In this document: one piece after another, positions 41,520-55,100 of the stretch
How positions within the stretch are numbered: the stretch's first letter is position 1
Layout of the letters: each line of letters opens with the position of its first letter
NCBI GenBank assembly: GCA_950295325.1
Contig: OX485808.1
Location: forward strand, 8,620,501 to 8,684,500
DNA: 64,000 nt
Source: Polytrichum commune
Lineage: Eukaryota; Streptophyta; Polytrichopsida; Polytrichales; Polytrichaceae
Direction of reading: 5' to 3'
Made by a program: the position numbers and the translations under genes
The notes under the pieces: model-generated
The model's input: the letters and a program-made list of their open reading frames with translations, nothing else
Databases searched by the model: none
Told to the model about the DNA's origin: nothing

Positions 41520-42125
41520 AGTCATATACATGTTATAATCTAGTTCACTACGTTTTCACCTTGGCAATGGATGAGTTGACATAGACATCACGAATCCTTA
41601 GCCTCTGTTTTAGGGCTTGGGATTCGCGGCGTCTATGTAAACTCGTCCATCGTGAATGAAGGGGCTCTAGTTAAAAATGTCCCCTACAAAGTTGAGGGTT
41701 GATCCAATCCAATTCAGCACCACCAGACTAATTCGAGGTCTCACACCCTATTTCCAGAGTCAGTTTGTCCAAGAATAGCCATATATAGGTTACAATCTAA
41801 TTCACTGCGTTTTCAACTTCACAATGGACGAGTTTATGCAGACATCACGAATCCTTAGCCTCCATTTTAGGGCTTGGGATTTGTGGCGTCTACGTAAACT
41901 CGTCCATCGTGAATGAAGGGGTTCTAGTTAAAAATGTCCCCTACAAAGTTGAGGGTTGATTCACTTCAATTCGACACCCCTAGACTAATTCGAGGTCTTA
42001 GACCCTATTTCCATAATCAATTTGTCTAAGAACATCCATTTATAGGCTATAATCGAGTTCATTGTGTTTTCCACCTTCGCAATGGATGAGTTTACATAGA
42101 CACCATGAATCCCTAGCCTCCGTTT
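41520..42125 (+). repeat. Tandem foldback repeat, 257-bp period
   Basis: The block TAGGGCTTGG starts at 41611 and again at 41868, and the equivalent point of a partial third unit is near 42125, giving a 257-bp period. Within each unit one end (GGGATTCGCGGCGTCTATGT then AAACTCGTCCATCGTGAA) is the inverse of the other (GGACGAGTTTATGCAGACA then TCACGAATCC). Neighbouring units therefore meet with their inverted ends facing. A solo relative lies at 16738-16980. Confidence 0.8.
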
Positions 42126-42339
42126 GAGGCTCGCATACGTGAGTTAGGCGGGGTGAAAATGAAGTGACACCCATTGCAAGGCAAGGCAAGGGCAAGGCAA
42201 GGCAAGGTAAGGTGTGATGTTTCCAAGGGTGGAGGATGGCAGGATGGGCATGTGCTAAAGCCTGCTCACACACTCAGTGCTGCCAACTTTCTCTCATTTC
42301 TAGCAGACCTCCTTATCATACTCTCTGCCACCTGCCTCT

Positions 42340-43450
42340 ACTAGTCTACCTTCGAGGCCTTTCTTCTATTGCATCTTCGCCAGCTGCCTCAACATAGTTT
42401 CCACCTGGATTCCAACCGGTCTCCACCAATGTAGGACTGACACGTGTAAGATTAAGGAGGGGGAAGTCTATCCTTTTCTGACGAACTGGGTAGAGAGCCC
42501 CTCTACGGTACTTATTTTAGTGTATCTTGCTCTGTCAACTCTTCGCTGCTCCCAGGGATTCCTGATCGCTTGTCTCCACTAACTTACTCAGTGTACCCTA
42601 GATGGCACGCATGCCTAAACTTCACGAGCTGCCCCAACATCGTTTCCATGTAGATTTCAAAGGGGCTCAACCAATGTAGGACTGACACGTGGAGGATTAA
42701 GGAGGGGAGAGATCTATATCCTTTTCTGTGGAGTTGGGTAGAGAGCCCCCTCCCATGGTGCTTATTTTGCTGTATCTTGCTCTGTCAACTCTTTGCTCTG
42801 TCCCTGGGATGTCTGATGACTTGTCTCCACTACCGAGTCTACCCTAGAGGGCGCTCATGATTTAATCTCTCCACCAGCTGCCTCATCATAGTTTCCGACC
42901 TGTCTAGGCCAATGTAGGATTGACACGTGGCAAATTTATGAATTCTGTGTCGAATGAGCTAGAGACCCCTCTCAGATGGTGCTTATCACATGGTATCTTT
43001 TGTTGTGTTTGGCCACTTTCTAGTAGTCCACTGGGATGTCTGACCATGTGCCTCTACTTCCGTGTATACCCTAGAGGGTGCTCCGTTTAAATCTGCCTCA
43101 ACATAGTGTCCACGTGGATTTCAAGGGTGTCTCAACCAATGCGGGCGTGACACGTGAGAAACAAGGGCGAAACCATCTGCCGAGTTAGCTAGAGAGCCCT
43201 CTACGGTACTTGGTTAGTGCACTGTGTTCTCTCAACTTCTTTCAGTGCCCTGGAGTTTCTCATCACCTGCGCCTACTACCGAGTCTACCCTAGAGAGCAC
43301 TCATATTTAATCTTCACCCAGCTGCCTCAACAGAGCCTCCACGCGGGTTTCAACCGGGTCTCAACCAATGTAGGAGTGACACGTGGCAACGCGAAGAAGG
43401 GGGAGCCCCATCCTCTTCTGTCGAATTAGCTAGAGAGCCCTCCCTTTATT
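42340..43450 (+). repeat. Five-copy satellite-like array, unit about 220-247 bp
   Basis: Direct copies start near 42389, 42629, 42876, 43095 and 43321. Each begins with CAGCTGCCTCAACATAG-like sequence, followed by CAACCAATGTAGGACTGACA, then CGTGG, TAGAGAGCCCCTCT, a GTATCTTGCTCTGTCAACTC-like block and TACCCTAGAGGGCGCTCAT. Copies are diverged with small indels. A GCAAG-type simple repeat at 42176-42212 precedes the array. Confidence 0.75.
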
Positions 43451-44940
43451 GTACTTATGCCTCCTTCCCACCTGCCTTTAGCTAAGAACCGAAGTATTTC
43501 CTAAAAACCAGGTAAAGCTCCCTCGGTTATAATGGAGGCATCCGGCTATCCCAATGCACCTACAAGAACTTCCTCCGGAGATTTTTCAAGTAGGTTTTTA
43601 ATTAAGTAGCTTTCACACATGTTCATTCTTTAACCTACCAAGCAATGACATGTTGAGCAGTTTTGGTCCCATCCCCAAACGCCTAGCTACTCACCTATCT
43701 CACCATCGGTTTCTTGTTAATGAAGCTCCTCGCCCCCTCATAGCTAAGACTAAAAAAACCACCAATCACAAGGATAGGAGGCGACACTTTTAGAAGTCCT
43801 ATATTCTTGCCCCATGTGTTAGGTACCGATGGGAGGGTCGGTCAATGCTTGAGGCTTTTAAAACCTACACTTGTAAACCCTGCCACATCAGTTGCCAACT
43901 AGGCTGGGCACTAGAGAACGTCGATGGTGTGAAGGCCGGGTTGTTGGAACTAACTTTCAGTCTTAGCTAAAGTCAGGTGGGAAGGGGGGCATTATTACTG
44001 TATGTTGTGGTTCAATCAACTTTCTCACAGTTCCCTGGCGTTTTGGATTGGATAGGTCGATTGTTGAGACGTATGGTTTCCATGATAATTGCCTCAGTCT
44101 GGGCGGCCCGCCCCAGCCAGCTTTTCCCCAGCGGTTTTGGTTAGAGATTCAGCCACTCACAAAACCTGGCTAAGCTATCATCGGCTCTCCAGATTGCTGG
44201 ATTGCCTGCACCCAAAAACCCATGGCCACCACTGGCTGGCTGGCTGGGTTTAAGTTAGGTGGGTGGGTGGGTGGGTGGGTGGGTGGGTGGGTAGTGTGTA
44301 CGAAGTTGAGTCAACTACACAACATTCGTGTCGTATGACTAGTGTGGACTACACTAAGCTCCCAGGACGACCCTCACTTAGTGGGGGGTCACGAACAGGA
44401 GTCTGGAGAGAGCTCTCAAGGTTGCTGGATCGCCTGCAACCATAATAATTTGCCATCACTAGGTAGTGTGTACGAGCTCGAGTTAGCTACACACTATGTC
44501 TAGAGTGTCCAACTAGTGTGGACTACACTAAGCTTGTGGGACGGCCCCTCATGTAGTTTGTGCCTTCATCGCAATTAGTTGGGGTCATGGGAGTGTGGAC
44601 TCTGAGGAGAGCTCTTGAGGTTGCTGAACCCAACTTCCGAAGCAACCCGTTTCTGGTTGATGGATGGTTTCTTCACTACGTTAGCTCCACTGAACTCATC
44701 CATCCACAATCAAATAATTGTTAAACATCAAGCCAACATGGATATTTTTGTGTAGACACATGGAGCCATGCAAAATCTGTAGATGGTTAGAATGTGTAAA
44801 AATATGTCACAGTGGGAAGTGCTTGTATTTCTGTTGTGTTAGTCTCCCTTGGATAATTTATTATGAATTTCAGTTAGTTGGGTTCAAGAAGAGAGAGTTG
44901 GGTTTTTCTTGACCGGGTCTATGCTTACTGTCAAGCTTAG
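43451..44940. repeat. Intergenic region with a GTGTGGACTACACTA repeat and a GGGT microsatellite
   Basis: Holds (GGGT)n at 44260-44293, then two copies (about 44286-44460 and 44463-44650) of a unit with GTGTGTACGA, GTCAACTACACA, CTAGTGTGGACTACACTAAG, a GGTCACG block, and TTGCTGGAT followed by CGCCTGCAACCA. Further copies lie at 45895-45970 and 47060-47290. The palindromic TAGTGTGGACTACACTA core stands out in each. No gene seen. Confidence 0.6.
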
Positions 44941-44944
44941 TCCG

Positions 44945-45860
44945 CTCATAAAACATCCTCTAATTTAGAGGCCAAACCATTCCTTTACATATCAATGTAC
45001 CTCATGAAACCCGGGAGGGTGGGTGGGATCAAACATCTTGACCATACTTTTGCATACCTATCCTCTTACTATAGTCATTGTCACCTCTTTGTATGTATCT
45101 AAGAAGGTTTGAAAACTTTTAAGTAGTCTACACTGCTAAAGCTATATCCTCTATACCACTGGATTAGAAAAATGCATTACATATCCATAGTTTACCAAAT
45201 CAAGTTCATAAAAGGTATAAGACACGCTCATAAATACTTCAAAGATTTGTCATCAGCCAAAATATGTTATGCATTCCTTAAATCCACAGAATACATAAGC
45301 ATAAGCATAATCATAATCATAATGCACATACTATTCTTGATCAAAGATGAAATACAAAACCTATGTATGCCGTCAAATTTGTGAAGGGTCTGCCTCACCT
45401 GTGCCCATGCCACCAACCAAGTCCAAAGAGAGGATTAGTAACGTACACAAGGTGAATAACAACAGAAACCCAATTGTTATCTATGTCACACAATAATGTA
45501 CCGCATAAACATACATTTTGTATCACTGAATACACATACTTCCATAGAGTATTCTACATGTTCCTTAGTCATTTGAACCTTGCGCAATCGGAAAAGAAGG
45601 GGCAAGCTACATACCCCGCCCACTAAACTTAGCTTGCACAACTTTCACTAATCCCATAAGTTACTTAGGGTAAACTATCACTACGGTTTATCCTACGAAA
45701 GGAGGTTCTCATGGCCTCACTTACTAAATATAAGTTTAGTTAGCCATTCGTGGCCATTGATGTGGATGTCATAATCTATGGTTAATATTGGTTAGGTAAC
45801 ACTAACTAAACCCTAAAGTGTTTTTAACACTGGGTTACATAAAGTTACCAAGTTGGGTTC
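44945..45860 (+). repeat. Third copy of the 60.9-62.6 kb repeat
   Basis: Shares with 61545-62480 the AGAGGCCAAA, GGGTGGGTGG and TTGCATA blocks. It also shares the stretch GGGCCTGCCTCACCTGTGCC then CATGC-ACCAACCA, and GAGGATTAGT, ATAACA and CAGTTGTTAT-like segments, ending with a TTTTACC...GGTTACAT region. Same orientation, diverged. The ORFs in it are not gene-like. Confidence 0.6.
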
Positions 45861-47391
45861 ATTTATAAGCAAGGAAAAAACAAGGTAGAGAGAGAGAGAG
45901 AGAGCACTCTCAAGATCGTTGACTTATTTGCAACTGTGGCCATCACTAGGTAGTGTGTACATCCTTTTTAAAATCCATGCTAATCTACTGTTCATTTTGT
46001 TATGTGTGTCTATTGTGGGCAGTTCCAACTCCATAAACAATTTTGATATTTGGATTGAAGCATGTTTTGTTTCATCCTAGATACAAAATTTTGTAATGAA
46101 GTTTAATTGAAGATTTTATTTCTCTTTATATGATCACATAGCCCTTCCCAACTATGTAAAGGAATGAATTTAGAACGATGTCTATATTTTGACCACATAA
46201 TCCAATATTATTGTGACACATAGTTTTTGGTGTCTATTGTTAAGTTCGAGCTTTGCCATGCATCACTTAAACATAGATGTCAGGTTATACAAGTTGTGTA
46301 CATGCCTCACCTAGTTTAGAATTTAAACTTTTACTTATTTATGGGTTTGAAACCTTGTTTTATACATTGTCTTGTGTCAAGGAGAAAATAAAGTATATTC
46401 TCATACTTGACATCAATGATCAATACCGGTATACTACATGTGTTGTTGCATCCACATGCACCCATGTTGCATATTTGAACTTAATCTCTAAGGACATCAC
46501 AGTTTTCAACCAATTCAAAAAGCGCACTTGAAGAACAAGTTCATTTAAGATAGGATCGTTTTTGACACAATTAACTAAAAATAAAAGTACATAACTCAAA
46601 TACATGTTTATGTGCTTGGAGAGACCCAATTTGAACCTCTTGGACGCTCAAGGATTAAGAAGAGTGACCACATAAGGCCCATATATGGACCGTTTCGCAC
46701 ACAAGACTGAAGGCTTGTTACCATTGCATTTTAAGATCTATCTTTGGTCGAAATTGTTGAGACCACCCAAGTTCACTTCATACTAGAAGGTGAAGGCCTA
46801 AGGACGCAAAGAATGAATCATGAATAAAAAAAATCTACATGGATTTCTACATGGCAGGTTATGGACAATGTTTCATATCATGTCCATATTTGTGTCAAGC
46901 CCACCTGCAAGAGATAAGTTTGACGCAAATTATGACAGACCATGTCCATTAAACAATTGTAAAGTCATGGTAACTCATGGTATGGCCTTTGAATGAGAAC
47001 CAAAGGCCCTCAAAATTATATGGTCACGACCCTTCACTTGCAAGCGACGTGGCCATATAAAAGTTACCTTAAGTTAGTTGGGGTCATGAGCATGGACTCT
47101 TGGGGGGGGGGGGGGGGGGGAGGCACTCGAGATTGCTGGATAGCCTGCAACCACGGCCATCGCTAGCTAGTGTGTACGAGATTGAGTCAACTACACAAAA
47201 CCGTCCAACTAGTGTGGACTACACTAAATCTCAAGATGACCTCGAAATGTGTGCTAAATCTCAATTAGTTGGGGTCACGGACAACGTGCAACTGTGGTGG
47301 CACGCACCTTGAGATGGGCTTCCATATGAGGTGTATGTATTGTGGATTGTGACGTAACTCCTAAATTTTTTTCGGGGGCTCAAAACGGTAG
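45861..47391. other. Intergenic region with repeat fragments and a G19 tract
   Basis: Contains a GA run (45887-45904), fragments of the GTGTGGACTACACTA repeat (45895-45970 and 47060-47290) and an uninterrupted run of 19 G at 47102-47120. No gene recognised. Confidence 0.45.
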
Positions 47392-47393
47392 TA

Positions 47394-47777
47394 AGGTAGA
47401 TGTGCCCTAAATGGTTACTTTTTCCGACTAGCCCACTTCCTTTGGGATATGAAACACGTGTTAAGTATGAGGTTGTAAGTGAATCCGCATCGAGGCCATA
47501 GCCACTTCTCTCATGATTTTTGGAGCTCACGACTCAATATTGTCCTTATTATCATACTCAAGAGATTTTTGTGCTCATTAAATGGTCATATACAGTACTT
47601 CCTTCTCTCCAACTATATTGAGTATTAAGTTTGGAATCGTATTTTGAGCATGTGTTCCGGTCTCTTGTAAACGCATGTCTTTTTGGTAAACCAGTTCTTG
47701 GTATCCCACCTAACCATATACCACTCAAATATAAAGTGTCTAATAAAGATCACTAATTGAATTAGGCACGTCTACCC
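47394..47777 (+). mobile_element. TA-flanked miniature element (family 1)
   Basis: The ends AGGTAGATGTGCC and GGCACGTCTACCC are inverted repeats, and TA flanks both sides (47392-47393 and 47778-47779). Length 384 bp. With 12310-12644 and 28140-28627 it gives three independent copies with the same boundary. Confidence 0.8.
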
Positions 47778-47779
47778 TA

Positions 47780-50009
47780 AGCCTTCCCGTGGATTTTACA
47801 TGGTATTGGGATGAAGTACGTACACTTGTTGTATGAGTCTCCTTCATCTAAACATATTATTGCCTCCAATTTTGAGCTCTCATACATGTCCTAAATTCTT
47901 AGAATGAAGGCTATATTTACGCTTGTAGAGACCCCTCTACATGAACACACATGTAATTTTTACCATGAGTTTTACGTACGAATACAATTTAGAAGTTTAG
48001 GATGCAAAATGAGAGGACGCATGGGATGGTTTAAAAAGTACAAGATAGTCAAGTCTCAACTATGTACAATCATGAGATGGAAGCATTTCGGGGTTTATGG
48101 ATGACTAATATTGTCTTAGTGGTAGTCAATTTGTTGATACAAACTAGGGAAATCGTGACATAGATGGATTTAAGATCAAAAGTGAAGCCTAAGTAAAGCC
48201 CCTTAGTTTAGGTAGTGTGCATAACATACCATATTGAACTATATTTAGTGTGAACCATGATAATGTCTAATATCACTCTAATGCCTCAATTTGGTCGGTG
48301 GTTGTAAAACCAAGTTTTATACTTCACAATTGGTGAGTGACCTTGAAATCTTCCAATGAAGGTACTTGTGAGGGTGGTGGGGGCTTCTTTGGTCGCGATC
48401 CTACTAGCCAAGTGAATTTGCCTTTACTATATTTTTATAATATGTTGGATGGGAACATCCGTTTCCAAACCATCACTTTCTCTACTTCAGAAGAAGGTGG
48501 ATAGGGAGTAACTTTAGCGATGACATTGGAATGGTGTACACTATTTATGGTGTTAAGTGTCATGTACACTATTTGCAAAGGGTCTAAAGTAGATGTCTAG
48601 AGGTCTGAAAGTGTCACATTTGCTAATTGCCAATATAATACTATTTGTCAACTTAAGTAACTTGTTTGAGTGAAAAATTGTCTACATAATGACATTTGAT
48701 GTAGCAGGTTGGGATACTTGAGATGACGATTTTACATTTTAGTATGCAAGGGGAAGATATCATTAAGAATACTAATGATTTGTGTCATGTGTTTACATTT
48801 TAGTATGCAAGATGAAGATGTTCTAGAACATACTAACGCCAAGTGTCATTTGTGTAGACTTTTAGACAACTTGTAGACCATTGTGTAACGTACTGAGGCC
48901 TTAAAGCAACACTTTCAAGAGGAGAAAAAATGAACTATGGCACGTTAAATAGCTTGGAAAAAATTCCCAAAAATTCTATAGATTACAAAATCTACACAAA
49001 GCCTACAATTTTTTTGTTCCCAAAGAATAATAAATTCATATGCAACCTACATAAATTTGCAAAGTTGTTATACAAAATGAGCCTTTAACTCTCCATTTTG
49101 GGGGGTGGGGGGTCCATTGATGTTGGATGCTAGGTGAGAATCACCACAAAATCATCCTTATTGCGGATGAAGATTGTTTATTAAATGAAGGTGATGGCCC
49201 CCCTTTTGTACCGTTCTTGCACCCACCTCATTCAGCGGGATAGACCCCTTATTAGCCATTGGGGCTGGCCAAAGTTGGGGCTCTTCTAAAAAGCGTTCTT
49301 CCTTCCTTACACTGCTATTATGAATAGCCAAAGTGGTGCTATTTTATACTTGATGTTGCATATGATTAATTGTTTTTCACAATGACTTACTCGATGACAC
49401 CATTGCACTCGCTTGTTGACAACTTAAGAATTTAAAATACGTGCTACCAAAAGGAAGGTGTTACTTTAAGCCCTCAGTACCTTAACTTAGGCATACACCT
49501 CATAACATTATTGAACATACTCATGCCGATATATTAGTAAGGCACTCGAACGCCAAGTGTCGTGAGGTGACACTAATGACGAAGTTGTTGATTTATAATG
49601 TAATGCCTCAAAATAGGGTAAGCGACACTATTACGCATGTAACACTAATTACCATAAATGGTGTAGTGAGGAAGGAGGAAATGTACGAGCCTTGATATAG
49701 CAAAACATGGAGTTCCATCCAGGCCGACTCCAAGGCAAATTCATCTTATGATTATGTGATGATGTTAAAGGCATTTCTCAACATTTTGTCGACAAATGTC
49801 CAAGTACTTTATGGGCACCATTCTTGCACCACGAGATGAGATTTTAATTGTTGAAATTGTTAACAAGTGGATGATAGGAAACATATAACTTGAATCCATT
49901 GTAATGTATAAGATGTTAAGCCTTTTTGTGATGCATGACCTTCCCAAAGATGCATCCGAGTTCCCAAGGCTATATTGTTGACTGAAAACTCTTTTCAATG
50001 TGCGCATCA
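47780..50009. other. Intergenic region, no gene recognised
   Basis: Includes a two-copy tandem segment of about 70 bp near 48729-48860 (shared TTTACATTTTAGTATGCAAG) and scattered CACTA-like fragments such as 49567-49670. The short ORFs have no domain signature. Confidence 0.4.
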
Positions 50010-50245
50010 GTGCCTGAGAAAGTTTTTGGGCAGAGTCAGTCAAGATCCTAGTGATTGTAAATCCAGCCGGTTGCATGTTGACACCTTCCGGTTTTGCTTC
50101 ATTCATTTGAGGTATATTCCTTCCATAGATTCCTCTAAAATGATCGGTAATGTTCTGAAGTTTTGATGAACTTCAACTGGTTATTTCTGAAACTCAACCG
50201 GTTCATCTGTAACTAACCGCCAGTTCTCCCTGGACAGTGGTGCGC
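50010..50245 (+). repeat. Single copy of the AACCGGTT repeat
   Basis: Shows the blocks AGTCAGTCAAGATCCTAGTG, GGTTGCATGTTGACA, TTCATTCATTTGAGGTATA, ATTCCTCTAAAATGATCGGT, AACTCAACCGGTTCATCTGT and CCAGTTCTCCCTGG. It is closest to the second unit of the dimer at 22190-22750. Confidence 0.7.
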
Positions 50246-52137
50246 ATGCTTTTACCTTTGGTATGACAACGTGATAATAACAAAAAGCTCCCTTCCCCAA
50301 AAATCAATCAATGAAACAACGAATGAATGAATAAATTAACAATAAAGCCAACACAAAGGTGTGGCGTGATGAAGAGCCTCTTCACCTGTACAACTGTAAA
50401 CACCCATTGATCTAATTGCAGATTGTATGAAAAGTTCTTTTACTTTTCACTTGGCATTTTCTTGGGATCATTTATAGTCTGTATATTGTTTATTATTATT
50501 ATTCTGATGTGAACAATAAACAATCTCGTGTCCAAAAGTGCCAAGATGAGGTGTCTAAATTCTCACATGAAGTTTGTACTCACAATCACACCATCTTCCA
50601 AGGTACACCACCCAAAGGACGGCATTAAGAGCGTAGCATGTGGCCGCGAGGTACATATATTGGGTGGTCACATGACTAATTAATTTTTGTACTTGCAATG
50701 ACTTTCTTATCGCATTATGCGGAACCAACAGTACTAGCTAGGTATGCTCGACGTACAATACTACAATCGACTTACGAATCCTTCCAAACATTAATGAAAG
50801 AACCATCCAAGATTTTATAGCTGTAAATGGACATAAATAACTAAATACCCATAAGCTCACCATACGTTATTTATTAGGCATCCTTGTACGATGTCTCTCT
50901 GTGAAAGTCTTTTTCAAAGCATCACATTAAGAATTGCAATGTACATAATTTAGTTTAGCTGGTGGAGTGAAACATGAAGTTAATATCGATGATCATTATT
51001 GACACAATTATCAAAGAGCCTGAAGCATTCACTAGAGCCAAGTCATATCTTCAAGCAAAATTTGCATTGAAGGCCATTACAATTTGAAATCTTGGAAGCG
51101 ATGTTTGATTATTGTAACATAATGCAAATTAAGGCAAAATGCATTGAATACCCTTGGATACATTTAATGGTGGCAATAATAATTGACCTCAGTTTAACAA
51201 GTTTGTCACATCACCAAAATTTGCTACTTATTGTTAAATCCACTGAAAAGAGATTCCTTGTGGCAGAACAAATTTGATGAATATGTGAGTTTCTTACAAG
51301 TACAAAATTTACAACCTTCACATGCTAGTCATTACACACCTTCACTTGACTACTGCACTACTTATAGTGCACCATTGCCAATAGTTGATTGTGTTGGACT
51401 TGACTCTATGGGTTTGGATGGCATGACAGATAATTAATAAATAAATAAAACCCACAGAATTGCTTGATGCTTTGGCTAGTCATTAATGATTCTTCTTCAA
51501 GTTTTGTGCCACATGGCAGGCTTACATTGTTGGAAGCCACTCAAATCACACGTGGATTTACAGTTCACCATCCACAAAAATGAACCTTACACAACAGTCT
51601 AATATGCATCTTTCAATATAACTTAGTTTTAATGGTCATGATTGTCCAAGGAATGTGCACATGACCTAATAGGTCCCTACCCCAATTCTCCTAACCTTAT
51701 CCCAACTACCATACTCCTCAATTTATCACAGCAGTAATGGAGTCAAGGTACAAGGTACTTCAAAATTCGTTCTGTTATTCAGACACAGCAGAAGAGGCAT
51801 TCAACAACGTACGAGGTTTGATAAGTTTTTCGAGTGATGACTGCAGAGGTGCCCACATTGATCATCGATTTGGTGAAACCTGAGACGCATTTGTCTGTGC
51901 TGAACAATGATCTGTTTGCCCCACAGGTTTGGGCTAGTCCCTCTTGACAATGATCGGCCTATGGAGAATGTACATCAAATACCAACATTTTAAGTGCTTT
52001 AAACTTCTTGTCTGAATTTGCCAGCATTGAATGAAAAAAATCAGAGAAACTGCAAACAAAGAGTGATCAACACATTAACCTCGAAAAGTAATCCTGAACT
52101 TTTACATAGAAATCTAGTAACTTGAAATTTGACCACA
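50246..52137. other. Intergenic region downstream of the DEAH helicase gene
   Basis: Nearly 1.9 kb of AT-rich DNA that should contain the helicase 3' untranslated region at its right end. I see no other gene and no clear repeat. Confidence 0.5.
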
Positions 52138-55100
52138 TTATCTTTTAAGAGTTTTGGACTGTTTCCTTGCAAGGAACCGTGCTCGAGCTGCGTCTACTTC
52201 GACTTGCCGGGCACCTGTCTCATCAGGTAAAGGCATGACTGCAACAGCGGTTTTTGTTTCCGACTCTTTGATTGCCACATCATCTTTGGAAGGGTCATGG
52301 CCACTGTGAATACCAAAGCACCAGTCAGTAATGCAAGGAGAACACAACAACAAACATATATAATAAGCAGGGCCAACTGAGGCAATATTATGAATTACCT
52401 TTAATGGAATAGTGAATTCCCATATACTTCGTATGAGCATGATTAGCTTACCTGAGGCTTCGAATATCAACGTTCTGTAGCTTTTCTAAGGAAGGAACCA
52501 CCCAGGAATTCTCGACAGCACAAATGTGACGAAGGTACGGACGAGGGGTGGCCACAAGCTCATGATAAAGCACCCACTCTGGATACAGACCATCTTCATC
52601 TACCTTCAGTGGACAGGTTGCTGGATGTAGCTGAAAAAAATAACATCATATTTATATATCAGTGGTGTTGTCCAAGCTTTAGCCTTCAACTCATTAAAAA
52701 TTTTAAAAAAGAAAAAACACTTTTTCATGACACAGAAAACACTTGCATTGATTCCATCTATGGTAACTACACCTATACTTGTCATTTTAAGCAAATGAAC
52801 ACAGGTGTTATTTTAGATTATCTTAATTTTTGTTGGGTCTTGTTGGTAATTATGAGAGGACTTCAACACATCTTAGGCATGTAAATTCTGGACAATGTAC
52901 GAATGGATTATGAATTTTTGAAATGTTGATTATGGGTGTCTCCAAATCCATGTTCAAACCATACTCATGTTAGGTTCACTTAAACACACCTAGACCAAAG
53001 GTGTGATACAAAAAGTATGTGAGTTTAGAAAGGAAAACCTGCACCAGCTGAGATTTATGACTGATGATATGGTAGCCATTGTGTTTAGTCATACGATGTG
53101 CCAGCTTGTTTGCATATCCTTGACATAATGCTTTTCTCAACGACCGTGCACTACCAATTCTCTCCTTCATTTGATAATTGTCATTGTCTTCTCCACCACC
53201 TGAACAAAAAGCACCATCTCAAAGATGATTATCTTCATACACCATTAATGAATCGCTCAGTAACTGCAAGAAAAAGAAAGCACATGTTCAGAAACAGGCA
53301 CAGTTTAGTGCATTGCAAGTTTCAACAGTTCTCTTCTACAACCTTCCTACTAAAATCTTGGACACGCCGACTTTACTTAATTAGCATTCAGACCAGAAAG
53401 ACGGGATCCACTGCTATTTCCAGACTTCAGAAAATTTGATATTGATGCAAATCAGAGATATAAAAGAAATAGGATAGATCCATCAAAATGAACAGCCCAA
53501 ACGCCAGAGAGTGCAATAAAACATATACCAGAGTTCTTTCTCATCATGATGAGAGCAAGTTGACGTCGCACATCCTTAGCAAATCTCATGGATCTGACCT
53601 GAAATAAGCCACCCACTGCTTTCAATTTCTTCGCAGTGTGAAGAAATTGAGGATCTAAGATACCTACAATCCAAAGAAATTATCCCAAACAAATGAAGCT
53701 GAAAGTGGGTGTATCATGGAAGCAATCATTGACATGCAATGCAGAGGCTAACAATAGGTTAAGGATCCACGTACAAAATACATAGCTTAATACCAATTGC
53801 AGTGACCATTCACCGCACACACAAGACGATAAGAAACTAACCTGTAAGCCATTAGCCTTGCACCATTCAATGTCAAAATGATTCTTCTGCCATAGATCAT
53901 AAATTTGCAAGTACTGAACATGATCCCCATACTTATTGCCATCGGGGAGATGATGCTCCTCCCTCCCCCTTTTCCTATCTTGCCCTTTCCTGAAAATCAC
54001 AAGCATGAAGTCTCATATGATGAGATCTCACAGGCATCGAGAGAGATTATATGGAGTCCATTTAGGACTTAACATAATCTGATGCAACTTTAACAGATGA
54101 CAGACATGGAATGCAGTATGCTAAAAACCCTCAGTGAATTGTGTCTTATAGCTGATCAATTCCTCAATCCTTAAATTACAAGTTGTATTGTTTAGAAAAC
54201 ATATAAAAAGTCAAGCCTTGCTATTGAAGCTAGTGCTACTTGGTCATGTCATAAAGGGAGGTTGCAAAGACCTTTGTGCTTGGAAAAAAATGGTTTCACA
54301 GGAGAGCATAGCAGCCACAGTCAGCGCCTGTGGAAGGCATCCGAGATCTTGAGCAGCCAATAAAGTCCTCCCAAGTGCTGGTTCCAATGGCAGCTCTGTC
54401 AAAACCAGGCACAACAACATTACAACTTGGGATTCAACATCACCCTAACCAGTAAATTGAAAGTACCATGATTTTTGTCCGTAACATACCTGCAACACGC
54501 TTTCCTAGTGCAGTGATTTTCCCATCCAAGCCAATCGCGTCAATAACAAAAAGCTGGCGGAGGGCATCTTCCAATGACTCCCCTGCAGCAATAAAGGATG
54601 TCCTCAGGAGATCATCACAACTGTGTGCAAACATGTGAAGTTTGTCCCACAAAGAAGTCTAAAGAAGAGGTGGCCACATTGTGTGACACTCAAAAAATGA
54701 ATTTTTCCCTTTCTGACAATGCTCCAAATGAAGTGCAGGTCATGAGTAGAGATTCTGTACACTGCAAATCTCTTGTATTTTCACTAGTAAAAGCCTTTAT
54801 ATTCATGAAATTTAGCCAAAAGTCATCCAAGATTGGATATACAAGAGATCAATCTAAAATGAGGCCACTTGGAGCATGTACAAAGAGACGGACAAAAAGA
54901 TGATGACAACATACTTGACGGCGGATCTATGAAGTCAAAGTGAAGTATGTCCAGATTGGGGAGGTCAAGAAACTTGAGGTGAAGCACAGCGCCTGTGAGG
55001 GATGAACGTTGAATTTCCGGAACTGTGGTAGGCAGAAGCTCATGTTCGTATGTTGCAAGTGAATAGAGGCGGTAGCACTTGCCTGGACGAGTCCGTCCAG

